NCBI GenBank assembly: GCA_965213645.1
Contig: CBDBZX010000002.1
Coordinates: 1,860,001-1,924,000, forward strand
Length of the DNA: 64,000 nt
DNA from: CBDBZX01 sp965213645
GTDB lineage: Bacteria; Deinococcota; Deinococci; Deinococcales; Trueperaceae
Direction: 5' to 3'
The notes beneath the pieces were generated by a model. That model was given only the letters and a program-made list of their open reading frames with translations, searched no databases and was not told the origin of the DNA. Both the position numbers and the translations under genes were made by a program. Shown in pieces: positions 56,356 to 64,000 of the stretch. Within the stretch, counting starts at the first letter, position 1. Each line of letters begins with the position of its first letter.

Positions 56356-58758
56356 ATGTTGCTACCACGCCCTTTAGATTTAGTTCGGCATATCGCCATC
56401 CATCTAACCGCGTTTCTTCTCGTCGCCTGTGGCGGTTCGAAGCCAGATATGCCGCTTGCCACATTCACTGCTACCCCTACGCAAGGCCGCGCCCCTTTGC
56501 GCGTGAACTTCGACGCCTCCACTTCTTCAAGTAAGGCAGCGCAGTACACCTGGGACTTCGGCAATGGGCAAACTGACACAGGTATAAAGGTAGACCACAC
56601 CTACAACGCAGGCAGCTATACCGCAACGCTAACCGTGACCGATAGCAAGGGTAAGACTTATAAGGCGAGTAAGCCCATCATCGTTACGGGCGGCGCATCA
56701 GGCAGCGTTTCAGGATCTTTAAGCTTCGGTGCAGAGACTAGCTCGAGTCGGTTTGTTGAAGATGTAGGTCAACCCTTCGTCCCCGGCGAAATCATCATCG
56801 GCTTCGAGCCCTCGTTGCGTCGCCAGAGCTTGAGAGGTTTAAGCGTAGCAGGCACGAGACTCGAGCCCACCCATACCCTCTCTTCTACATCTTCCTCTTC
56901 CGCCACCCTGTTTGAAGTGCAAAGGCAGCGCCTGAGCGAGAAGGAAACTCTCGAGCTTGTCAACGAACTGCGTGCTCGTCCCGACGTCCGCTACGCCCAC
57001 CCCAACTATATTTTGGAATCTTTTGCCGTACCCAACGATCTCCGTTACAGCGCACAGTGGCACTACCCCGCAATTAACCTACCCGAAGCCTGGGACATAA
57101 CCGTAGGGGATGAGAGCGCGGTAGTCGCTGTAGTTGACTCTGGTATCTTGTTCGATCCTGATAATGAAGCAGAGAGCCACCCCGATTTAGTAGGCAAAGT
57201 CCTCCCTGGCTATGACTTCGTCTCGAGCCTGCAACTCAGTAACGACGGCGACGGGCGCGATAACAATCCTTACGACCCTGGTGACGTTTTAGGTGGGCAA
57301 GGCAGCTATCATGGCTCGCACGTAGCGGGTACGGTGGCAGCCGCAACAGATAATTCGCTCGGCGTAGCTGGCGTTGCTTGGAACGCCAAAGTTCTTCCTA
57401 TTCGGGTTTTAGGTGTCGGGGGTGAAGGTACTCTAGCGGACATCTTAGACGGGATGCGCTGGGCGGCAGGGTTGAATATTTCAGGTACGCCTTCTAACCC
57501 TAATCCTGCTCAGGTCCTCAACCTTAGCTTAGGTGGACGAGGTAGTTGTCCAGGTGCACTTCAAGATGTGCTAGACCAGGTCGCGGCAAGGGGCGTCAGC
57601 GTCGTCGTGGCAGCAGGGAATGCAGATGAGAATGCGCAGGACACGCTACCTGCCAACTGCCGAGGGGTCATTACAGTAGGCGCAACCGACGCCGTTAATA
57701 CCCGTGCTCACTACTCTAACTACGGCTCAGTTTTAGATGTTATGGCTCCAGGCGGAGACATGCGCGTTGATCTCACCGCTAACGGTCAACCTGACGGCGT
57801 ACTCAGCTTAGGCAAGGACGACCTTACGAACAGCATGACCTACAGCTACGCCCAAGGCACCTCGATGGCTGCACCCCATGTAGCAGGCGTCATCGCATTG
57901 ATGAAAGCGTTGGACCCTACGCTGACCTCAAGGAATGCCGAAGCTATCCTCAAAAAAACGGCACGTCCTTTATCCGGTCTCACCTGCCGCCGCAGTGACG
58001 CAAATGAATGTGGAGCGGGGCTTATCGACGCAGCCGCAGCCCTTACGCTGATTCAAGAAGGTAACGTACCGAGAGAGCCCCTACGCTTCCTTCCTGAAGT
58101 CCTTGCCTACAGCACGAACGAAAGTGAACTCGAACTGACCCTCATCAACGATAGTGACGCCGAACTTACCTGGCAGTATCTCCGCTATGAAGCGCGTACA
58201 GATAATCCGAGTGGTGCGTCGGAAGACATACTCTCCATCGTTCAAGGACAACCTGAAACGGGCAGCCTAGGCGTAGGCGAACAAACCACTACCCGCGTCG
58301 CGCTTGACCGTAGCCAAGTCAGTGCCGACGGAAGCTACGACTTCGAGCTTATCTTCTTAGTAAATGACGAAGAGGTCTCATTGCCTGTACGTTTTACCCA
58401 ACAAGGTGATACGCCTTTACAAGGACCGATGATCGTGGCGGCGTTTATCGAGGACTCGAGCGGGGACCTTATCCTCAGTGGGGCGCAGGAAGCCGAGGGC
58501 GTTCTCCGCGACTATGCCTTCGACGTCCTAGCAGGCGACAACACGCTCATTACCTGGTCGGACGAGAATGACAATATAGAGATTGACACGGGTGATTATC
58601 TGGGCAGCTATCCTGACTGGGTTGTCGTAGAGCCTGGCACGACACTCAACGATCTCGACATGACCTTGAGTGAGGTGGTAGAGACGAAAGGGTTGGAAAT
58701 CGAGCCCCAAGTGCTGCGTGAGTTGGAGAGGGTGCGGGGAGGTGGGAGCTACGACTAG
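56356..58758 (+). CDS. Lipoprotein subtilisin-like serine protease with PKD domain
   Basis: 800 residues. Lipobox with Cys25 (LLVACGG), one PKD domain at about 34-110 (YTWDFGNGQ), then an S8 peptidase domain with Asp261 (VVAVVDSG), His319 (YHGSHVAGT), oxyanion Asn422 (VAAGN) and Ser503 (GTSMAAPHVAG). About 200 further residues form beta-rich domains. It would act on the cell surface. The propeptide-like segment around FVPGEIIIGFEP and ARPDVRYAHPN is typical of subtilases. Divergent from the cohesin lipoprotein/toxin locus; it could process those proteins (inference). No clear ribosome-binding site before ATG 56356. Confidence 0.92.
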   Translation: MLLPRPLDLVRHIAIHLTAFLLVACGGSKPDMPLATFTATPTQGRAPLRVNFDASTSSSKAAQYTWDFGNGQTDTGIKVDHTYNAGSYTATLTVTDSKGKTYKASKPIIVTGGASGSVSGSLSFGAETSSSRFVEDVGQPFVPGEIIIGFEPSLRRQSLRGLSVAGTRLEPTHTLSSTSSSSATLFEVQRQRLSEKETLELVNELRARPDVRYAHPNYILESFAVPNDLRYSAQWHYPAINLPEAWDITVGDESAVVAVVDSGILFDPDNEAESHPDLVGKVLPGYDFVSSLQLSNDGDGRDNNPYDPGDVLGGQGSYHGSHVAGTVAAATDNSLGVAGVAWNAKVLPIRVLGVGGEGTLADILDGMRWAAGLNISGTPSNPNPAQVLNLSLGGRGSCPGALQDVLDQVAARGVSVVVAAGNADENAQDTLPANCRGVITVGATDAVNTRAHYSNYGSVLDVMAPGGDMRVDLTANGQPDGVLSLGKDDLTNSMTYSYAQGTSMAAPHVAGVIALMKALDPTLTSRNAEAILKKTARPLSGLTCRRSDANECGAGLIDAAAALTLIQEGNVPREPLRFLPEVLAYSTNESELELTLINDSDAELTWQYLRYEARTDNPSGASEDILSIVQGQPETGSLGVGEQTTTRVALDRSQVSADGSYDFELIFLVNDEEVSLPVRFTQQGDTPLQGPMIVAAFIEDSSGDLILSGAQEAEGVLRDYAFDVLAGDNTLITWSDENDNIEIDTGDYLGSYPDWVVVEPGTTLNDLDMTLSEVVETKGLEIEPQVLRELERVRGGGSYD

Positions 58759-58816
58759 AACTTGTGAACTGGAAAAGCTTATGCAATAGAACGGGCCGAG
58801 GCTTGCGTAAGCACAA

Positions 58817-58845
58817 TGCAACAGACGCGCGCGTCTCTCACAAAA
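58817..58845. repeat. 3'-end palindromic element, copy 7
   Basis: GCAACAGACGCGCGCGTCTC core, 58 nt after the protease stop. Confidence 0.6.
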
Positions 58846-58858
58846 GACAACTCAGCCT

Positions 58859-59560
58859 TCAGCGCAACACCTCATCTTCTTTGAGGGGCGTCAGCATCAC
58901 GCGCAAGAAGTGGCGCTCCTTGCCCCCCTTATTCGTGTATCGCTGGATAACTCCGAGCAGCTCACGCTGGAGCGCCTTGGCCTGCGGCGCGTCGAGCCGC
59001 AGGTCGACTACGAGCGCATCGAGAACAGCTGGAGTCTCGTCTGCCTCTATGTTCCGAGTTCTACCCACCTCAGATGTGGGTGCAACCTGTATCTCTCCGC
59101 CCTCGTCACGCCACACCCGCACGCCCCAGCGCTCTTTTGTCTCCTCTAGCGCCCGCGCATAGCCCCGGTGGAACATGCCCAGCCAAGGCTCCTCCCACTG
59201 CCGCAAAAGGGCCTCGAGCGTCTCGGCGTCAGTTACCTCGAAGGGGACGAAAAAGGCGTCGGCGACCGCTCGGTAGTGCTTGATTGGGCTGCCTGCCCGC
59301 TGCTCGACTCGTGCTGCTTGTAAAAGACCGAGCTCGAGCAGCCTGCCGATGCGGTAGGCGAGCGTCGTCAGGGGCACATCTAAGAGCTGCGCCACCTCGC
59401 TCGCGCGTCGCTCTCTGCCGATAAAGGGCGAGAGGAAACGCAGCTGCAGGGGGTGAACCAGAACCGCAGCTGCACGGGGGTCGTTGACGGTCAAGGTAGT
59501 GAGCTCTGAGGGGCTGGTACGAAATGGCTCTTTCATCCGTAGCAGCATAGCGCGGAACAT
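58859..59560 (-). CDS. ArsR-like winged-helix regulator
   Basis: 233 residues. N-terminal winged helix LQLRFLSPFIGRERRASEVA, LLDVPLTTLAYRIGRLLELG with the wing AARVEQRAGSPIKHYRAV, followed by a long alpha/beta C-terminal region of the kind seen in YjgF-less ArsR (HTH_20) proteins. Start ATG 59560 with GAGGT at 6 nt. Divergent from the SMR efflux gene, 56 bp apart, so probably its regulator. Confidence 0.82.
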   Translation of the reverse strand: MFRAMLLRMKEPFRTSPSELTTLTVNDPRAAAVLVHPLQLRFLSPFIGRERRASEVAQLLDVPLTTLAYRIGRLLELGLLQAARVEQRAGSPIKHYRAVADAFFVPFEVTDAETLEALLRQWEEPWLGMFHRGYARALEETKERWGVRVWRDEGGEIQVAPTSEVGRTRNIEADETPAVLDALVVDLRLDAPQAKALQRELLGVIQRYTNKGGKERHFLRVMLTPLKEDEVLR

Positions 59561-59616
59561 GAGGGTACCTCGCTTAGGGCGAGATTGAACATCAAATTAG
59601 CATTAAGGAGTACCCT

Positions 59617-59940
59617 ATGGCCTATTTCTACTTGCTACTCGCCATCCTCTTTGAGGTTGCGGGAAGCCTACTACTGCGCCTGAGCCACGGCTTCGAACGC
59701 TTAGGCGTCGGCACGCTATCGGTCGCGCTTTTTATCCTTTCGCTCGGTCTTCTTTCGTTCGTCATGCGCACTATCCCTATCTCCGTGAGCTACCCGCTGT
59801 GGGCTGGGCTCGGCACGGTCGGGGCGCTCGTCGGCGGCAAGCTGATGTTCGCTGAGCAGATAACTGCTTTACAGGTCGCTGGTGTCGCGGTGGTTCTTGT
59901 CGGCGCGGCGATGATCCGGCTATCACAGGTAGGGCACTGA
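59617..59940 (+). CDS. SMR-family multidrug efflux protein
   Basis: 107 residues with four transmembrane helices. The essential membrane-embedded glutamate is in LLLAILFEVAGSLLLRLSHG (Glu13), and the hallmark loop VSYPLWAGLGTVGALVGGKL is present. EmrE/Gdx-type proton-coupled exporter of quaternary cations or guanidinium, dimeric in the inner membrane. Its stop overlaps the ATG of the hydrolase gene (TGATG). Confidence 0.92.
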   Translation: MAYFYLLLAILFEVAGSLLLRLSHGFERLGVGTLSVALFILSLGLLSFVMRTIPISVSYPLWAGLGTVGALVGGKLMFAEQITALQVAGVAVVLVGAAMIRLSQVGH

Positions 59941-60839
59941 TGCTACACGCTGTGTTCGAGTTCAACGCAGACGGTCTAAAAACCTTTCAGCAGGGCCCGC
60001 TACGCCTTGGGCAGTGGCAACTGGAAGCTGGAAGGGGCGAGAAGGGGCAGGTCGTGGTCCTTCCTGGGCGGGGCGACTTTCTGGAGAAGTACAGCCCTTT
60101 AGCCGCGTTCCTCAGCGCGCAAGGCTACAGCGTCACCTCGCTCGACTGGCCTGGTCAGGGTGCGTCCGGTCGGTTGGGTCGGCATCCGCAAGCTGGGCAT
60201 ATCGACAGCTACGATGATTACGTAGTGGCTCTACAAGTTTGCCTCGAGGTCTATGAATTGACGAATAAGCCACAAGTGTGGGTCGCCTACTCGATGGGGG
60301 CGCTTGTGGCGATGCAGGCACTGCTCGAGCACGCGTTACAAGTTAAAGGTTTGGTGCTGCTCAGCCCGCTTTTTGGCTTCACCGAGATGCCTGAAGGCGT
60401 GCTGCGTATCCTCGCGAACGCTGCGTGTACGCTCGGCTTCGCCCGCCGCTTCGCGCTTGGCGAGGGACCGACCGACGTAGACACTTGGCGAGTTGAAGAT
60501 AGTCGAGTCAGCTCGAGCCCGGAAGCATTCTCTGCTTTTAGGAGCTTTTTACAACACCGCCCAAACTATCTCATCGGCGGCTCGACCTGGGGTTGGGTGA
60601 GAGCGTCGCTGGACACTTTCGAAGAACTGAAGCGGGCGGACCTTAACAGACTCCAGATACCTATCTCGCTCATCTCAGCCCGTGACGAGCAAACGGTATC
60701 GCGTGGGGCGCAGCGACGTATCGCACGACGTTTGCCCAACACCGACTTTGTTGAACTACCCGGCAAGCATGACCTTCTGTTAGGCGATTCAGAGGCAGTC
60801 AAAGCACTGTTCCGGCGGGTGGCAGATATTCTTGATTAA
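59940..60839 (+). CDS. Alpha/beta hydrolase, monoacylglycerol-lipase/lysophospholipase-like
   Basis: 299 residues. VVVLPGRGDFLEKYSPLAAF (oxyanion region), LDWPGQGASGRLGRHPQAGH, nucleophile elbow VAYSMGALVAM (A-Y-S-M-G), acid in SARDEQTV and His in LPGKHDLLLG. This is the Hydrolase_4 lysophospholipase pattern. Cytoplasmic, coupled by a 1-base overlap to the SMR exporter. Confidence 0.9.
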   Translation: MLHAVFEFNADGLKTFQQGPLRLGQWQLEAGRGEKGQVVVLPGRGDFLEKYSPLAAFLSAQGYSVTSLDWPGQGASGRLGRHPQAGHIDSYDDYVVALQVCLEVYELTNKPQVWVAYSMGALVAMQALLEHALQVKGLVLLSPLFGFTEMPEGVLRILANAACTLGFARRFALGEGPTDVDTWRVEDSRVSSSPEAFSAFRSFLQHRPNYLIGGSTWGWVRASLDTFEELKRADLNRLQIPISLISARDEQTVSRGAQRRIARRLPNTDFVELPGKHDLLLGDSEAVKALFRRVADILD

Positions 60840-60876
60840 ACGAGTCCGAGTAAACCTGTAGGATGCTGAGATGAGT

Positions 60877-60908
60877 TTCTGCGTCAGTTGCGCGCGTTCG
60901 TCGCAGAA
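60877..60908. repeat. 3'-end palindromic element, copy 8
   Basis: TTCTGCG / CGCAGAA (7-bp perfect arms) around TCAGTTGCGCGCGTTCGT, 37 nt after the hydrolase stop. Best copy of the family. Confidence 0.75.
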
Positions 60909-61084
60909 TGGTGCATCCGGTAAATCTCATGCATACTTTGAAAATAGCTTTCTACGTCATCAGCCCTGAGCGTCGAATAGGCATCCTGCGACGAACTTTC
61001 GAGATGGACCAAGAATATCTAGCTTCGTCGTAGTCCAAGTTTTTGCACAATCATCGCTGAACGCTACGCGAATGGGTCTCTATC

Positions 61085-62449
61085 TCACGCTCGCGAGCGT
61101 ACCCTCGCCTGCACCCCGTACCGAGGCTTGAGCACCGTAGTGAGTAGCGGTAGTGCGGGCGGGTCGTTCAGAGCTGTAACCTCGTAGCGCTGAATGGTCA
61201 TCACCAGCGCCAGCGCCATCTCCATCATGGCGAATTCGTTGCCGATACACTGCCGAGGTCCGACGATAAAGGGAAGATAGGCGAAGCGGTGTTTCTGGTC
61301 GGACTCGAAGCGTTCCGGAACGAAGTCCTCCGGGGCATCCCAGAAATCGACGTGGTGATGAACGCCGTAGATATAGAGCCATACCGTCGTGCCTTCACGC
61401 AGCAGGTGTCCATCCAGTTCATCGTCCGCTTTGAGCGTGCGGGGCACCATACCGACGGGTGGACGCACGCGCAGGCTCTCCCGCAACACGTTGCGCGTGT
61501 AGGGCAGCGCTCCCAAGTCAGCGAAGGTCGGTGTTCGTTTTCCCAACGCTGTCTCAATCTCCTCCTCGAGACGCGCCAACGCCCTGGGATGCTCACTGAG
61601 GAGGTGCCAGGTCCAGGTTAAACCCGTCGAAACGGTGTCATATCCGGCGATGAACAGGGTGGCGACTTCGTTGCGCAACTGCGCGTCGCTCATGCTGCGC
61701 CCCTCACCCGCTCCTTCCCCGTCTGCCGCGCCCATGAGCATGGCGAGCAGGTCGTTCCCGCCAGGTGTACGCCGCCGCTCCGCGATGAGTTTATAGATCG
61801 CCGCGTCAACCGTTCGTCTCACTCTGCGGAGCGCTCGGTCGCCGGGCAGCGGAAGCTGTTTCGGTAGAAAGTAGAGAAACAGTCGCGGGGTGAGTTGCCG
61901 CATCAACGTCAAGAATGCCGCCCCGACCTCGTCCATCTCCGCCTCGCTCAACTTTCCGCTACCGAAGAGCGTGCGCGTGATGACTTTGATGGAGAGCCGC
62001 GCAGTCGCCTTATCGAGGTGGAGCGTTGCACCCTCTTCTCGAGGCTCCCAACTCGCTAGCGCTTCACCTATCGCGTCCGTCATCAGGGTCGTGAGACCCG
62101 CTAACTGCTGGCGGTGGAAGTGCGGCTGCATCATGCGCCGCTGGCGGAGCCAGAAGTCGCCCGTGCTGGCGATGAGCCCGTCGCCGATCATCCAGCGGCG
62201 ACCGGGATCGTAGACTCGCCCTTTGGTGTAGTTCGCACTTGCCGTTTGTAAGATGTGCCGGGCGTGCTCCGGGTGGCTGGCAATGACCAGCGAGGCGGGG
62301 CCGACGCGGAGCTTGAAGAGGTCGCCGTAACCTTCTCTAGCCTCTTCGAGCACGCTGAGCGTGTCGTGTCTGAGCAGTCGAGGCAGTACCCCGAGTGCGC
62401 GAACACCCTTCGGTCCTTGCACGCTGTCTTGTCGTTTTGAGTTGAGCAT
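61085..62449 (-). CDS. Cytochrome P450
   Basis: 454 residues. I-helix oxygen motif AGYDTVST, K-helix ExxR in LRESLRVRPP, PERF in DFVPERFESD and the heme-cysteine loop FIVGPRQCIGNEFA. W-L-R-Q-R-R in the C-helix region (FWLRQRRMMQPHF) fits the CYP4/CYP102-like clan seen in bacteria. ATG 62449 follows GGGAGG. Divergent, 94 bp apart, from the gene that contains a terpene synthase domain, so a terpene oxidation role is likely (inference). Redox partners are not adjacent. Confidence 0.93.
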   Translation of the reverse strand: MLNSKRQDSVQGPKGVRALGVLPRLLRHDTLSVLEEAREGYGDLFKLRVGPASLVIASHPEHARHILQTASANYTKGRVYDPGRRWMIGDGLIASTGDFWLRQRRMMQPHFHRQQLAGLTTLMTDAIGEALASWEPREEGATLHLDKATARLSIKVITRTLFGSGKLSEAEMDEVGAAFLTLMRQLTPRLFLYFLPKQLPLPGDRALRRVRRTVDAAIYKLIAERRRTPGGNDLLAMLMGAADGEGAGEGRSMSDAQLRNEVATLFIAGYDTVSTGLTWTWHLLSEHPRALARLEEEIETALGKRTPTFADLGALPYTRNVLRESLRVRPPVGMVPRTLKADDELDGHLLREGTTVWLYIYGVHHHVDFWDAPEDFVPERFESDQKHRFAYLPFIVGPRQCIGNEFAMMEMALALVMTIQRYEVTALNDPPALPLLTTVLKPRYGVQARVRSRA

Positions 62450-62543
62450 CCGTCCTCCCCTCGCGCTTCTACCATGCACCTACGAGCGAGGGTGCGCAAA
62501 TTTTCACGCTCTCGGATATCCTTGCTTGATAGCGTGAGCTTAG

Positions 62544-64000
62544 ATGGACATAACCTCACCCGCCCACCAGACGATCAAGCGCCAGATTTACCGCGTCGTT
62601 CTGCCCCTACTGAGCGTCGCGGTCTCGGCGACCTATTGGGTCGATTACCAGAACGGGCAGCCTGCCGCCTTCGACGCGCTGGTCTTACCTGCTCTAGCGG
62701 TACTGCTACTCGCCGCGAGCCTCGCCGTTCACCTCCGCAAGTCCGCGCTTCTTTACGTCGAGAATTTCGTCTACAGCGTGCTGGCGGCGGTTTTTATCGG
62801 CAAGTTCGCGACCAGCGTCTATCTGAGTTACGCTCAGGCGAGTGCCCAGCAGGAGCTCGTCCAGCTCTACATCTGGTCGCCAACTATCTTTATTCTAGCC
62901 TACGTGCTGTTCGAGCAACGCTCGGCGCTGCGCTACACGGCGTCGATTTACGCGCTCGCGCTGGTAGCAGGGCTCGCGGCTGCCAGCGCAGCTTCCGGGG
63001 GCGTTCCGAGCGTACTGCCCGGCGGGATGATCGAGTTCTATCTTAGTTACGCCCTCTACTCGGGGGTGCTTTACAGCTATTCCTTCTCGCGCACGAAGAT
63101 CGCAGCCTTACAGGCGCAGCTTGCCCAGATGGAGCGACTCGCCTACCTCGACCCGCTGACGGGTAAGCCGAACCGCCGCGCCCTCGAGTCCTCCCTCACT
63201 CAAGCGTTTGCGGTGGGCGAGCGCTACGGTAACCCCTTCTCGCTCATCCTCGTCGACATCGACCATTTCAAACGGGTCAACGATATCCACGGTCATGAGG
63301 CGGGGGACAAGGTGCTGATTAACGTCGCGGACCTAGTGGCGACGTTCGTGCGCGACACCGACCTTTTCGGACGCTGGGGCGGCGAGGAGTTCCTCGTCCT
63401 CGCGCCTCACACCGGACTTGAGGGCGCGAGCGGCTTAGCCGAACGCCTGCGCCGCCAAGTGGCGGACTACCCCTTCGAGATAGGGAGGGTTACGGCCAGC
63501 TTCGGCGTCGCAAGTTATCAAGTAGGGGACACGCTGGACACATTGATCAGACGCGCCGACGAAGCCCTCTACGCGAGCAAAGCGGGCGGGCGCAACCGCG
63601 TCGAGGCGTTTACGAGGAAATATGTCGAGCGTCTACCGCTGCCCGAACTGACGCCACTGTCCGATGTTGACGACGTTTGCGACGCCGCGCTGAGCGAACG
63701 CCTCGACCGGGGCACGGTAAGGTGGCTGGCACGTTTCAATGTCGCCTCGAAGCGCGACCTCTACCGCCTCGTCGCCGCGATCCGCCCCGGCTATCTAGCG
63801 AGCACCATCCACCGGGAGGCGAGCGAAGAGGTCAAGCAACTCATCGCCGACTGGTACTTGTGGATGTTCTTTTACGACGACCTCTGCGACGAGGGCAAGG
63901 TGGGTCACGATCCCGCACGTTTGCAAAGGATGAACGCCCGCTTGACTATGGTTCTGACAGGGACGCCGCCCGACGAGCGCGAAGGACCGGTGGCGCAGCT
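62544..64000 (+). CDS. Membrane GGDEF diguanylate cyclase fused to a class I terpene synthase (3' end outside window)
   Basis: The frame is open from ATG 62544 to the window end (485 complete codons). Residues 1-185 contain five or six hydrophobic segments, an integral-membrane sensor. Residues 195-350 are a full GGDEF domain: LAYLDPLTGKPNRRAL, Mg2+ site LVDIDHFKRVND (Asp238), inhibitory site RDTD (270-273) and active site GGEEF (279-283), ending ADEALYASKAGGRNRV. From about 365 the same frame reads as a terpene synthase: TVRWLARFNVASKRDLYRLV and ADWYLWMFFYDDLCDEG, with the Mg2+-diphosphate motif DDLCDE at 445-450. The NSE motif would lie beyond the window. I know of no such fusion. The neighbouring divergent P450 supports a terpene role. 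Confidence 0.88.
   Translation, partial: MDITSPAHQTIKRQIYRVVLPLLSVAVSATYWVDYQNGQPAAFDALVLPALAVLLLAASLAVHLRKSALLYVENFVYSVLAAVFIGKFATSVYLSYAQASAQQELVQLYIWSPTIFILAYVLFEQRSALRYTASIYALALVAGLAAASAASGGVPSVLPGGMIEFYLSYALYSGVLYSYSFSRTKIAALQAQLAQMERLAYLDPLTGKPNRRALESSLTQAFAVGERYGNPFSLILVDIDHFKRVNDIHGHEAGDKVLINVADLVATFVRDTDLFGRWGGEEFLVLAPHTGLEGASGLAERLRRQVADYPFEIGRVTASFGVASYQVGDTLDTLIRRADEALYASKAGGRNRVEAFTRKYVERLPLPELTPLSDVDDVCDAALSERLDRGTVRWLARFNVASKRDLYRLVAAIRPGYLASTIHREASEEVKQLIADWYLWMFFYDDLCDEGKVGHDPARLQRMNARLTMVLTGTPPDEREGPVAQ

Noticed and set aside
62474..63046. 190-codon frame overlapping the start of the GGDEF-terpene synthase gene
   Set aside because: Arginine-rich shadow without motifs; the overlapping frame gives membrane helices and leads into a complete GGDEF domain.

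Overview
The window is GC-rich, densely coded chromosomal DNA from a bacterium. UvsE, many Sec-secreted proteins and lipoproteins, near-leaderless promoters with TATACT-type -10 boxes, and a Pgi module of the Tal/Pgi type fit a member of the Deinococcota, perhaps a Truepera relative. That assignment is an inference from gene content. No rRNA, tRNA or CRISPR array was seen.

Layout. 0-9 kb: end of a peptide ABC importer plus NagZ, a secreted hydrolase, UvsE, a PD-(D/E)xK nuclease gene cut by an IS5-like element with a frameshifted transposase, then decayed DNA. 8-33 kb: a regulatory island with nine AraC-family regulators, most sharing an N-terminal W-(R/H)-P-x4-G-(V/L)-E signature, one Crp-like regulator and two ~980-residue AfsR-like STAND regulators (winged helix, BTAD, NB-ARC ATPase, TPR). 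They are interleaved with secreted effector genes: a haloperoxidase-like PAP2 protein, two paralogous unknowns, a signal-peptide-bearing keto-pentenoate hydratase and an SMP-30 propeller, plus a Pgi-like enzyme and a small transporter. Twelve promoters here carry the same element, (C/G)(G/T)CAA-N5-TTCAAG, placed 20-21 bp before a -10 box, so the island looks like one self-wired regulon.

33-45 kb: acetyltransferases, a secreted esterase, a quinone reductase, HxlR/NmrA genes, an NmrA-Phd antitoxin fusion followed by a VapC toxin whose apparent start codon is ATA, a truncated SDR head-to-head with a Crp-like gene, an EamA transporter, a Rid protein and two MarR regulators. 45-51 kb: three paralogous membrane-anchored proteins resembling reductive dehalogenases, with an FprA-type NADPH-ferredoxin reductase, behind a promoter with a palindromic operator. 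51-59 kb: a PKD-repeat protein ending in a nuclease-like toxin domain, a candidate immunity gene behind a 17-bp hairpin, a cohesin/dockerin-like lipoprotein that appears to have been split from the toxin by a ~150-bp tandem duplication, and a lipoprotein subtilase.

59-64 kb: a small regulator, an SMR efflux protein, a lipase-like hydrolase, a cytochrome P450 and, divergent from it and running off the window, a membrane protein with a complete GGDEF diguanylate cyclase domain continuing in frame into a class I terpene synthase domain. That fusion is the most striking object here. A family of ~32-bp palindromes sits just downstream of stop codons across 34-61 kb.
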